Shown: piece after piece, positions 43,326 through 54,100 of the stretch
Position numbering within the stretch: the first letter of the stretch is position 1
Layout of the letters: each line of letters begins with the position of its first letter
Assembly (NCBI GenBank): GCA_010015655.1
Contig: ML976704.1
Coordinates: 459,110 to 523,109 of the forward strand
From: Bimuria novae-zelandiae CBS 107.79
Taxonomy: Eukaryota; Ascomycota; Dothideomycetes; Pleosporales; Didymosphaeriaceae
Direction of reading: 5' to 3'
Length of the DNA stretch: 64,000 nt
The notes under the pieces: generated by a model
What the model saw: only the letters and a program-made list of their open reading frames with translations
What the model was told of the DNA's origin: nothing
The model's database searches: none
Program-made: the position numbers and the translations under genes

Positions 43326-44766
43326 CTAGCTCAGAACGTCGAACGCATTCTTAAACTTCTTCTTCTCCTTCTCCTTGATCTCTTTGACCCTCCTCTTCAC
43401 ATTCTCCAGCTCCTTCGTAATCGCCGCATCGCCTGGCGCATACTTGCTCGCCGTCTCCAGATCCTTGACCGCCTCCGCTTCGTTCTTCCGTCCGATTCTC
43501 GCCTGGGCGCGCCTAAAGTACGCCTTCGCCGTGTCTTTTTCGCTGATGCCCTCGATCTCCAGCGCCTTGCTCGCGCTCTCGGCTGCCTCGGCATGCTGTC
43601 CGACCTTGTTCTGCAGCAGCGCGGAATTGAGGTAGAGCGAGATCTTGAGGGCGTTGAGCTGGGTGCCTAGCTCCGCGGGGTCGCTGTCGAGCGGCGTGGG
43701 GTACTCGTGCAGGTAGCGGAGACCTTTCTGGTATTTCGCGATGCCGAGCTGCAGCGCGCCGTCCTTGAACGCCTTGTTGCCTAGGTCTTTGAGGGCGGTA
43801 GCGACGGAGAGGATTTCGGTGCCTTTCCACTCTTCTTCGGCGGGCTTCTGGTCTTCGGGGAAGTCTTCGTAGGGGTCGCCGGTCTGGTCGGGAATTTTGT
43901 CGGAGGCCTTGTCGTAGTCCTCGCCGGTGAGTTCGCCGCAGTCTACAAACATCGCGTCAGCGTTGGCTGGAATAGAAAATCGTGCAAGACATACCAATGA
44001 TGGTGGCATCGTGCCACGGCTTGTCACCGCTCTTTGTCTTGAGATTCTCGATTTCCCGAACAATGCTCTTGCCATTGATCACCTCACCAAACACTACGTG
44101 CTTTTTGTCAAGGTGCGGCGTCGGTACCGTTGTGATGAAGAACTGGGAGCCGTTCGTTCCAGGCCCCGCATTCGCCATGCTTAGCAAAAACGGCTTGTCA
44201 TGAACTTTTTCAAAGTTCTCGTCCTCGAACTTCTCCCCGTATATGCTCTCGCCGCCCGTGCCATTGCCAGCTGTGAAGTCTCCGCCCTGGATCATGAATT
44301 GCTTGATGACGCGGTGGAAGCCCGAGCCCTTGTAGTGAAGCGGCTTTCCCATGGTGCCTTCGCCTTTCTCGCCGGTGCAGAGAGCGCGAAAGTTCTCGGC
44401 CGTTTTGGGTACGACTGTGGAGGTCAGCTTTGGATGCGACGTAGTGGATGGAAACACTAGGACATACTGTCATTGTACTAGATTTTGTTAGCTCACCTTC
44501 TAGGTGTATAGCGACGAATGTCCTTACCAGCTCAAAGGCAATTCTGCCCTTCTTTACGCCCCCAATGGCAATGTCGAAGAAGACCCTCGATCGCTCTGCC
44601 AGATGTCAGCATAGCCCCAATCTCGTAGCCTACAGCTCGTAGAGAGAAGTGCAAGCACGCTGTGTACTCCAGTCGAGAACACAGACCAATCGCGCTCGAA
44701 CAATTTCCCTGAGCCTGCAGTGTTCAATTGCAATGCGTGTAGCGACTTACGGGTGCCTTCCGCCAT
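43326..44766 (-). CDS. CPR6: Cyclophilin-40 (peptidyl-prolyl isomerase D, Hsp90 co-chaperone)
   Basis: Five exons (44751-44766, 44528-44595, 44468-44477, 43995-44414, 43326-43942) give 376 residues. The cyclophilin domain at about 6-175 contains [30 protein letters not shown], the catalytic [28 protein letters not shown] and the HVVFGEV segment. A linker leads to three TPR helices pairs (about 220-360: [59 protein letters not shown]) that bind the C-terminal EEVD of Hsp90. Exon 3 is a 10-base micro-exon encoding Y-N-D plus one base. It is flanked by introns with clear branch sites (GCTAAC, GCTGAC), and without it the conserved ELYxD(I/V)VPKT motif is broken. The protein acts in the cytosol. 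Identification is secure. Confidence 0.96.
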
Positions 44767-45589
44767 GTTTACTCGAATCGTGTAGTTTCCGCGGGGTCGC
44801 CGAGAACAAAGATCAGCAGTCCAGGAGTTCTATGCAAGAGGAAACAAGTATAGAGAAGTAAGTGAACAGTTGACCTCTGGAGGCTTGAGAACTTGTGAGG
44901 GACGCGTGAGGCTGAAGAAGAAGCTGCAAGAGCTCCAGAACTTTCTACAGCTACACCCTACGTCTGTGCGTTTGCGAAGCCATCCCCGCAGCACCTCCCC
45001 GAGGCGGCAGCGCTAGACGCACGCCGCACATGCAAACAGAGAATATCAGCCGGTGCAGGAGAATAGGCTTTCACTTGTTCAAGTGAGATGCACTGCGCGA
45101 GACGCCAGTCCCGCGGCTGAGAAGCAAAAATAATATTCGCATGCCAATGAGGGGCATGGCGGGGCAGTTCACGAGGCTAATCGAGATTATCGTCCGAGTC
45201 GTTACCTCAGAATGCCATGGCACAGAAAAATTTAGCTGCGTTAACAAACACCATGAGCTGAATATCTCAAAATTGACATTGTCGTATTATGAAATGCCGA
45301 TGAGTGAAAATGCAAAAGCAAGCATGGCCTAACCGCCCGTCTCTACCGAGTATACCTTCCCTCTCTCTCCCAAAATGCTAAATATGCTGGGTATTGAATG
45401 ACAACTGACTAACACTAAAGATAAACTAGACCGTCATACAACACCATAGACAGGACTCCAAGCTCATCTATGCGAGCATCCTGCCGAAATCCTAAAAGCG
45501 ACTTAGGAATGTGCTGTTGCACGCGCTCGTTGCGCTGGGCAGCATGCCTCCCTCTTAGTCGAATGTCATCTTCGTGCTCGCGATCCTGG
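44767..45589. other. Intergenic region upstream of cyclophilin-40
   Basis: Promoter of CPR6 and 3' flank of the IFRD gene. No other feature seen. Confidence 0.5.
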
Positions 45590-47075
45590 CTAACGCTCGC
45601 TCATCGAGAAAGGCAAGCACCTGCTGACGGCCTCGTTCTCATCGAAGTGATGCGTGAACCCAGCCTGTAGGACCCTCCTCAGGGCGTTCAACCGCTGCAG
45701 CTTCCACCACTTGTCAACCTTGACTTCGCAACTGCGGTTAATCTTGACCTTCATCCTGCCACCACCATATACTCTGCCAGTCTCCTGATCTATCGCCGTC
45801 GAGTACTTCGGCCCACGTGTGGGCTTTTCGACCGAATTGCGGATGTCGGCGAAGTTGGAGTGCAGCACTTTGCGGTCCTTCTTGGAGATGCGGCGACTAG
45901 ACGCGTTGGCGAGCGCGTCGAGCGTGTGCAGGAGCTGATCCTGGCGACGGTACACGTTGTATCGCTTCACCATCTTCTCGCCGCGGCGGGGCTGGTCTGA
46001 GTCTTCGTCGTCGTCGGACGCAACTTCTTCATCGTCCTCGAGCGGGGTGTACGACTTCTCGTAAAGTAGGGCGATATCCTCGCCTGCAGCAGTTTGCACG
46101 CCGGCGTCGGCGCTGTCGAGTTGCTCGACAAAGGCTTCCATGGCGGCTTCTGTGGCCTCTTCTAGATCGTCCACACCGGTAGCGAGCAGACCCCATTCTT
46201 CCAGTGCGGCGATGACCACAGACCCTTCGTCATGTGCGTCTACCGATAAGCCGTCTGACTCAACGATCTCCAAGAAGAAGGCCATTGTATCCTGGAGCTC
46301 CTCGTCGGAGGTCCCGCCAAAGAAGGCTGCCGTGCCGAGCGCATGGATGGCGCTGATTTTGGTCTGTACCGACTTAGAATTTGAAATAGTACGGCGAAGC
46401 AAATCGGAGGCAGAGTCGTAGACGTCGTCGGAGTCGAGCGTCACTATGGTGACGGCGAGAGCTGACTAGAGTTAGCTGTGCCGCATGCATCGGGTATCGA
46501 TTTCAGGCGCCTACCTCTCAAAGCAGAGACCGTCTCGCGCTCACTTGTCTCGGACTTGATGCTTCGTAGGATCGAAGGCAGCAACTCGCCTATGCGGCTC
46601 TCGATGTCGTCTTTGGCGAAGCGCGCCATGAGGATGTGGGCGTAGGCATTTAGGCTATCGGCACGGCCCTCGGTGCTGCTGCGCTTACGGTCGACGATCT
46701 GCTCGACGCGGTTGTGGAGCTCGGCTTTCCACGCATCGGCGGGGATGTCGGCATCTTCGTTATTGAGGATGTCGTCGATGGAATTCGTGCTGTTGAGGGG
46801 TCAGCGCACTAGTCACGTTGTGTTGTAGACGAGGATCATGATGTCACAGGGCACACTGAAGAGCCCACAAAAAAGTTGAATAAAACTCACCTCCAGGCGG
46901 TGCCATCGCTTAGGTAGTCCTCATCGTCAGAGGGGTTGCGCGAAGCTGCGCGCGATTGTGCGGGAGAGTTGAGCGCCGAATTCGATTTCGAGTTGGCACC
47001 AGAGGCGATGCGCGAGCGGGCCTTTCGCGACACAGTCTTGCCGCTCTCGAGGGCTTGCCGCCGGAGATCGTGCAT
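45590..47075 (-). CDS. Interferon-related developmental regulator (IFRD) family protein
   Basis: Exons 46891-47075, 46515-46789 and 45590-46461 encode 443 residues, with GT-AG introns of 101 and 53 bases in correct phase. The start MHDLRRQALESGKTVSRKAR, a Ser-rich region with DDEDYLSDGT, and then SIDDILN...WKAELHNRVEQIVDRKRSS match the IFRD/PC4-TIS7 family. The helical (HEAT/ARM-like) domain covers about 60-330. The C-terminal region has KKDRKVLHSNFADIRNSVE and CEVKVDKWWKLQRLNALRRV, as in IFRD C-terminal domains. Animal IFRD1/2 bind ribosomes or act as transcriptional co-regulators; in fungi the role is little known. An acidic DDDEDSD tract precedes the C-terminal part. Confidence 0.92.
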
Positions 47076-47745
47076 GTTGAATATTTGTATGGAGCCTAGA
47101 GTGCTCCTCTCGGAAAGGCACTAGGTGGAGATTCGTATAAAGTTGTAGGTGATTGAGCTGGCGGGGCTGCACTTGTGTGTGAATGCGGGGGCCTGGAAAG
47201 TGTAGAGTTGGATTATTGCAGTGGAAGGGAGTCTTGGTAGGCCGTTGTATGTGAGTGAAGGTAGAGTGGAAGAGACATGGATTTATCAGCCGGTGGCAGC
47301 GGGTTCAACGGGCGAGGGAAAAAGCGAATAACAATAGGAACGTGGTTGAGAATGAGGACAACCTCGGGCGCGGACGGCAGCAGAACACGGATACAGAGCC
47401 CAAAGGCGCTAGCCTAGAGTGGAGCATGTGATCAACCATAGATCATTTTACATTTAGTGTATATTCTATAGATCGAACATGATCAAATTCCAGTTGTTGC
47501 CTGGCTGCCGGATGATTTTTTGGTTCGACTGTGGGCGTCTGTACGTTCATTTGGGGTATCGCGTTGAGGAACCACAGTAGCACTAGCAGGCAGGACAGCT
47601 CATCGATATAATTACACTTTGCAACCTACGTACGGCGCTAAGGTGCTTAACTAACCTACCTTCCCTATTATATACTAACTTAAGAACGCTTAACTAAACA
47701 TAGCTTAAAAGCTAATTATAATATATAAATATTAATAAATTCTTA
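47076..47745. other. Promoter of the IFRD gene and AT-rich left flank of the transposon island
   Basis: GC content is ordinary to about 47600 and then falls sharply, with TA-rich sequence up to the hAT target duplication at 47746. No gene is supported. Confidence 0.5.
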
Positions 47746-47753
47746 TATTATAC
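47746..47753. repeat. hAT target-site duplication, left copy
   Basis: TATTATAC immediately outside the left inverted repeat. The identical eight bases occur at 58064-58071. Eight bases is the standard hAT duplication length. Confidence 0.9.
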
Positions 47754-47779
47754 CAGTAATATCCATAGATGGATTGGAT
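47754..47779 (+). repeat. hAT terminal inverted repeat, left
   Basis: Begins CAGTAATATCCATAGATGG and pairs with the reverse complement of 58038-58063. Confidence 0.88.
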
Positions 47780-49932
47780 TAACAAATCTATCTATATCCA
47801 TCTAATCTAAACAGCCTATGGAAATCCAATCTATCTACGTAGATTGTTCTATACCTAATCAGGCGTCGTCTAGACCTAATTAAGGTATTAAATCAGTGGT
47901 TTTATTATCTAATAGTTTTTTTATAGCTATTAAAGCAAGCGATCTAAAATATCGTAATATTAAACTTAACCTTATTTAGTTTAATAAAACTTTTATAATA
48001 CTTATTTAATAGCTCTAAAATAGTTAAAGCTACTTTTATTTAGTATTTCTTTAAATCCTATAACTTATCTTTACTAATTATCTAATTATTTATTAAAATA
48101 TAATTTTAGTTAAATAATAAGCGCCTATAGCACTAACGCATAAGGATCTTTTTAGAGCTACCTAGTATCTCCTTACCTACGCTAATAATTATGGAAGCTT
48201 TAGAAGCTATTAAGACGCCTATTAAAAGGGTAAAATAATAGATTACGTTAAATTCTACGTTATTATAAACCTATAAGCGTATTTAGGCACTAAAAGTAGT
48301 GTTAGTACTAGACTTATAAGGCTCTCCGTAATTATTTATTCTATTAACTTAAAATAGCTAGTAGAGTAGTAGTACGTATAGTATAAACTTATAGTTACTT
48401 AGTATATCTATTAACGATATTAGTAGCCCTATTACTAACCTTGTTACTATAGATACTAGTGTTAATAATTAGCTAAATTTTTAATTAGAGGCATTAGAAT
48501 TAACTTTATAATATACCACTCTAATTTAATTAGTATTAGCTAGAGACTTTATATATACTATAAAACGCTATAAGATTAAGATATTAAGCTTTAATTACTT
48601 TTAGATTAACCTTACTAATAACTAGGCGTTTAATACTTATACTAAAGTATATAATCCTAAAGGGAGGCTTAACTTATAGATCTAAAAGCATAGCATCCTA
48701 CTTAAAAGTATAAATAAAAAGACATTTACTTACTTCTTCTTATATAAACTATACTATATTAACTGCTTTAAGGCGAAGATTCATAACATAAAAAAAGGGT
48801 GTAGGTTAGTTACTAGCTATTTTAAAAAATATAAAATCTTTAATCTAAATTATTAGCCCTCTATAGGATAGGATAAGGTAAATTAGTTTATACTTAATAT
48901 ATCTTTTTTAAAAAGTTTAGCTACTATTAATACTATAGCGTCTTCTTTTAACGTTAATAAGTTCTATTAATTTTTAATTAGATAGATCGTTAAGAGCAGG
49001 ATCCCCTTTATTAAACTAGATACTAAGGAGCTTTATAAGCTATTTTAGTACCTTAATTTAGCTACAAAGATGCCTCGCGCAATTCCATCTTATAATATAA
49101 TAAGGCGTAGGATCTTCGTGGAGTACGCACGTTCGAAGGATATAGTTACTATTTACCTAGACTAAGCTATCACGAAGATTTACCTAGCCTTTAACTTATA
49201 GACTTCTAGTAATAATAAGTCGTATAATAGTATTATTAAATAGTTTCTTAATAAAAAAGGTAATCTACGAAACTTTCCCCTTACTCTTAAAGCTATAAAG
49301 AATATCTATACTAGTAGAAATATCGTAGCATTACTATAGGAGATTATTTCTTACTAGGGACTTTAAGACCGCATAGGATATCTTACCTCTAATAACACTA
49401 TAGCTAATAATATAATAATAAATACTCCAGGGAAGATTTTTAAAAAGAATTAGCTTAACTTTAACCCTAAGTAGTATCGTATAAGGTGTATAGGGCATAT
49501 CTTTAACCTTATTATAAAAGCGCTAATATTTAGAGCTAATATTAGTAGCCTAAGTTAGGTAAAGGAGGTGGCATTTTTTAAGTAATATAAAACCTATAGG
49601 ACTATTAGAAAGCTTTACAATAATATTAAATAGATCAAAAAAATACCTTAAAAAACGCTAGGTTTATTACTACTTGGAAAGTTTATCTTAAATAGGTGTA
49701 ATTAAATAGTCTTATAAGACCTTTATAGTTAATACTTAATAACGCTACTTACTAGAATTCTATATACTTAATAATTAAGCAAGATATAGTGCTTAAAGAG
49801 GTACTTAATAACTTTTATAAAAATAAATTATAGTCTTTTAATAATACTAAATCGTAACGGTAAAGTAGTAGTTAGTAAAGTTAATTTATTAGCTACTATT
49901 AACTAGATCTCTATCTTTTTATAGCTAAGTAG

Positions 49933-49937
49933 TAGTA
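49933..49937. repeat. LTR element target-site duplication, left copy
   Basis: TAGTA directly before TGTTAGG; repeated at 56793-56797 after the other LTR. Confidence 0.9.
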
Positions 49938-50394
49938 TGTTAGGTCCCAAAAGGATAGCTAATCCCAATAGGGCTAAGGTTGGTTCTCGGGCAGGAGTAC
50001 TGGTAGGACGGGAGAGGTTGTAGTAATAGCTTGCGCTTGTCACTAGGGCGTTAGTATCGAAGGTGTGTACAGCATAATCAAATCAACAAGATTGCTTACT
50101 CAGATCCAAATAATAGATTAATAAACAAGATTAAACACGAATGCCATAAGGGTATTCGTGTCGGGTTATATACAAGAGGTTTATTAGTTACCGTCTACCT
50201 ATCTTTCTGCCATCCTATCTTTCTGGTGGATGGTCGTGTCATCCATGGATGGTATACCGTCCATAATCTTGGCTAGATAGTATGTCTTAGCTGGATAGTA
50301 CATCACGTGATCTCGGTTGCGCAACCCCACCAAGTGTCACCCCCGCTAAGGGCCCGTTGGTCCTCCGCGTCCCATACATGTTCAGATCCTAACA
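49938..50394 (-). repeat. Long terminal repeat (3' LTR in element orientation)
   Basis: 457 bases bounded by TGTTAGG and CCTAACA. It matches 56336-56792 except for 16 transitions by my count, most being A here against G there. It contains the palindromes ATCACGTGAT (50302-50311) and GGTTGCGCAACC (50315-50326), both unchanged in the other copy. Confidence 0.96.
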
Positions 50395-50410
50395 TTACCT
50401 CCCCTCTTCC
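50395..50410 (-). other. Polypurine tract of the retrotransposon
   Basis: On the minus strand GGAAGAGGGGAGG followed by TAA abuts the left LTR (bases 50395-50410). This is the expected plus-strand primer position upstream of the 3' LTR. Confidence 0.88.
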
Positions 50411-50469
50411 AGATAGCGTCCTCGGTATCCTCGTTCCGCGCCCCCTGGCTACAGATACGGTCGTCGCAT

Positions 50470-50477
50470 ATAAATAC
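50470..50477 (+). promoter_or_regulatory. TATA box of the antisense reading frame
   Basis: TATAAATA lies 56 bases before the ATG at 50526, inside the element, on the strand opposite to gag-pol. It is in a GC-richer, little-mutated stretch and is well placed for a promoter of the antisense frame. Confidence 0.55.
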
Positions 50478-50525
50478 TCGCGTGAGTCGCTGTTTTCGCG
50501 TTCTGGTCTTAATGCCTTCCTGACC

Positions 50526-51143
50526 ATGCCTAAGGATCCTAAGCCCCGTAAAGCGCGCGCGCCTCGCAAGAAGACTTCGACCTAAGAGCGGCGTGATCGC
50601 ATTCGTCGTGTTGAAGGGAGTAGTAGGGAGATGCCTTTCCGCTACAACCGCTGCGAAAAGCTGAACATTCGTTGTTTCGTGGATACTACGTCTGGTCGTT
50701 GTGCTGGTTGTATCGCTGCAAGGAGCGAGTGTGAGCTGTTTGTTCCTAAAGAGGAGTAGGAGAAGGTAGAGGATGAAGAGCGTGAAAAGCGGCTAGAGCT
50801 AGCTCGCGCTAAGGAAGAGACGTTGCGTAGTTAATAAGAACTTGCTTAGCATAAGCGTAAGTTATTAGAGATTAAAAGTCGTAAGAGGTTATTCGCGCGT
50901 TAGGATAGGAAGTTACTAGATGCTTAGGATAAGGTGCAAGAGACGGAGAGCTCGAGTGCAGACGCTCCGTTCCAAGACAATTTCCTCGCTGATCCGGGCT
51001 GGTCACAGGCCAACAATCTCCTTCCTGATCTACTAATAGATCTTCTTCTTAACGAGTTCCTATCTAGTTCTCCTTCGATCGTTCCGGATTCCTTCTCGTG
51101 GTCTGACGATAGTATTGTGCTAACATTTAGCGATAGTTATTAA
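50526..51143 (+). pseudogene. Antisense reading frame in the retrotransposon: zinc-cluster-like protein with coiled coil, RIP-inactivated
   Basis: From ATG 50526 one frame of 206 codons reaches TAA at 51141 with seven internal stops and no frameshift. Each stop is explainable as CAA/CAG or TGG changed by one transition. The product begins MPKDPKPRKARAPRKK (basic). It has RCEKLNIRCFVDTTSGRC, then AGC and SEC, giving C-x6-C-x8-C-x2-C-x6-C. Tyr encoded by TAC at 50643 stands where a first cysteine (TGC) would complete a Zn2Cys6 pattern. A charged coiled-coil-like helix (about 80-135) and an acidic/hydrophobic tail (LLPDLLIDLLLNEF, SFSWSDDSIVLTF) resembling an activation region follow. It ends tail-to-tail with pol. 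The zinc-cluster reading is inference. Confidence 0.7.
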
Positions 51144-54100
51144 GGTTTACTTCTAGTTCCTATGTGTCTTCTAAGTGTAGATATCCTTTCCACTTAATTA
51201 AGTAGGTTCGTGGCTAATCCGTGTGTTGTAGTATCTTCTCGACTTCGAATTCGGTTTCCTCCTCTGGTTGGTGATAGAAGGTGGTTTCGATTAGTGTTTC
51301 AAAGTCTGCTGGTTCCAATCGGTCTATGTAGAATACTAGGTGTATTTTGGCGTCTGGTGGTAATTCCAATTAGTAGTTAACTGGTGATACTTGTTCAGAA
51401 ATAAAAAATAGTCCAACCTTAACATGATCTAGTTTCTTGTGCTTTTTCTTCTAGGTTCGAAGATTTTTCGTAAGTAGATATGCTTTATCCCCCTTCTTCA
51501 GCTGAGGTGCCGTTTTTCTTTTTTGGTTTGTATAGGAAATGCTTTGCTATTGAGCTTTCTCGAGGTTCTCTCAAAGTTGTTAATATATTTCTTTTATTTT
51601 TGTAGCCGTGTTGATGGCTTCTTCCGTTCTAATAGTAGTAGGAAATGTCTAATTAAAGAGATATAGATGTCTTTCGTAGTTCGCATAGAACGGTGTATAT
51701 CCAGTTGCTACTAATATCTTGTTGTTATATGCTAATTGTGCCATTAGTAATAAAGAAATTTAGTTATTCTTCTAGTTGTTGCAGTAGATGCGTAGGTACG
51801 TTTCTATTATTTAATTTGTACGTTCTGTTTGTCCATCCGTCTGTGGGTGGTAGGCTGTTAATAGTTTTCGTTTTATTCTAATAAGTGCCATAAGTGTTGT
51901 CTAGTAGTTTAAAGTGAAGAGTTTGTCTCTGTCGCTAATAATTATCTTAGGGATGCCATAATGTCGTATAAGTCAATCTAGGATAAGGAACGCTAGTTCC
52001 ATTATTATTATTGCCTTTTTACACGATAGTAATTCCACGTATTTAGTGAATCTGCATACGATTACTAGTATTGCGTTATAACTTACTCCGTTTGTGGGAT
52101 CTTTCAACTTTGGCAATCCTGTAATAAAGTCTATTACGATGTCTTCCCAAGGTGCTGTGGGTATCTAGATGGCTTGCATTTCTCCGTACTTAAGATATGT
52201 TGCGTGTTTGTTGCGTTAGCATTCTGCACATTTGCGTATATAGGTTACTATTACTTCCTTAATTCCTTTAAAGCTATAGTTCCTCTGAATTAGTTCCACT
52301 ATCTTTTTAATTCTAGGGTGTCCGTATACAGGGTCGTCGTGGTATTATCGTATAACCTCTATCTATTGTTCCTTGGGTACTTCTTGTGTGAGTACAAGGA
52401 GTTAATTAAGTTCCACTATAGGTTCTAAAGAACTATCGGGATTTTGTTTTAGTATTGCGGAGTAGGTTTTAACTTTATCCCCTATAAGATCGTGTTATTA
52501 GCTAAGTGCGTCTACTTATCTATTTTCTTTACTAGGTGTGTATACGATCTTAAATTTATATTGTCTAAGCGTTTCTAACTATCTTGCCTATCTTAGCGTA
52601 AGTTCCTTCGTAGTCGTGAAGCGTGTGAGGTTCTTATAGTCTATAAAGATCTTAAGTGTAGAGTAGCTAAGAGCGTAGATTCTTTAGTGCTTTAGTATTT
52701 TAACAATTACGTATAGTTCCTTGTCGTGTACGTCATATCGTGCTTCCGTGTCGGTAAACTTGCATAAGTAATATGCAATAGGGTGCTATTTGCCATCTTT
52801 TTCTTATTTCGCGCAGGCGCCTATTGCGAGGTCGCTTACGTCCGTTTCAATTCGTAGTGGTTTTCTATCCCTAAAGTAGATAAGTACTGGTGGCATAATG
52901 CATGTAGTTTTTAAGAGTTAGAACGACATTCCACATTCTGCGGTCTATACAAATAGTGTGTCCTTTCTCGTAAGGTTTATAAGTAGTATCGTGATCTTTG
53001 CATAGTCCTTAATAAATTGTTAATTAAATCTATAGAATCTTAAGAATTCTTGGATGTTCTTCGCTGTCTTTAGTATTAGCTAGTTCTTAATACATTTAAT
53101 CTTATTAAATGCGACTTCAATTCCTTTTGTGCTAATAACGTGTCCTAGGAATTTAAGTTATGTTACGTGCTACTTGCACTTCTTTAGCTTAATTCTAAGG
53201 TATGCCTTGTCTAATGCTATTAACACTGTCTATACATGCGGAACATAATCTAAATCGTTCTCGGAGTAAACAAGTATATTGTCCATGTATGCGATAACAA
53301 ATATGTCTAGGTAGTTATAAAGTACGTAATTAACTAGTGCTTAGAAGTTTGCTAGTACATTAGTAAGTCTAAAAGGTATAACTGCGTATTTAAATAGTCT
53401 ATAGCGTAACCTAAACGCTATCTTCCACTCGTTACCTTCCTTAATTCGTATAAGGTGGTATTTATCTCGTAAATTTATTAGTGTAAAGCGTTTAGCTCTT
53501 GAGAGTTAGTCTCTTAATTCTAAGATATTTAGTAGTAGGTATCGATTTTTAATCGTCATGTCGTTAATCTTCTAATAGTTAATATATAGTCGTGGTGTGC
53601 CGTCTTTCTTTATAATAAACATAAAAGGGCTGGCTGCTAGTGACTTCGATGGTCGTATGTATCCTTTCGCGAGATTTGTCTCGATGAATTCTTTCTCTTA
53701 TTGGAGTTCTTTTCCAGTCTTGCCATATAGTGGTCCAAAGGGTGGCGTTTTCCCTTCTACTAGGTCTATCGCTAGATCCCAGGGCTGATGTTCTGGAAGG
53801 TTTGCTTTTCCCTCTCTCTCGGTGAACATATGATTCCATGCTCGATAGCATTCCGGAATTTCATGGTTTGTGCTTTCATCCATCTTCTTGCGCTCTGTGA
53901 CCTGGTGGTTCCTGCCAGCGTCTGCCAAGGGTTTCTTCCGTTTTTCGACTGTTTGTCGCAAGACTATAGTGTTAATAGCTCTCTTATCTACTATTATACT
54001 CTATTAATGCGTAGGCTTTGCTTACAATGCACAGTTACAGCGCTTAAAGGATAGCTTCTTTCTTTTCTAGTTAATCGTAGGATTGTGCTTCCTTAACTAG

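Noticed and set aside
44415..44467. Alternative cyclophilin-40 model with a 15-residue insertion (reading through 44415-44467)
   Set aside because: It keeps frame but breaks the conserved ELYxDxVPKT motif; the micro-exon model restores it with better branch sites.
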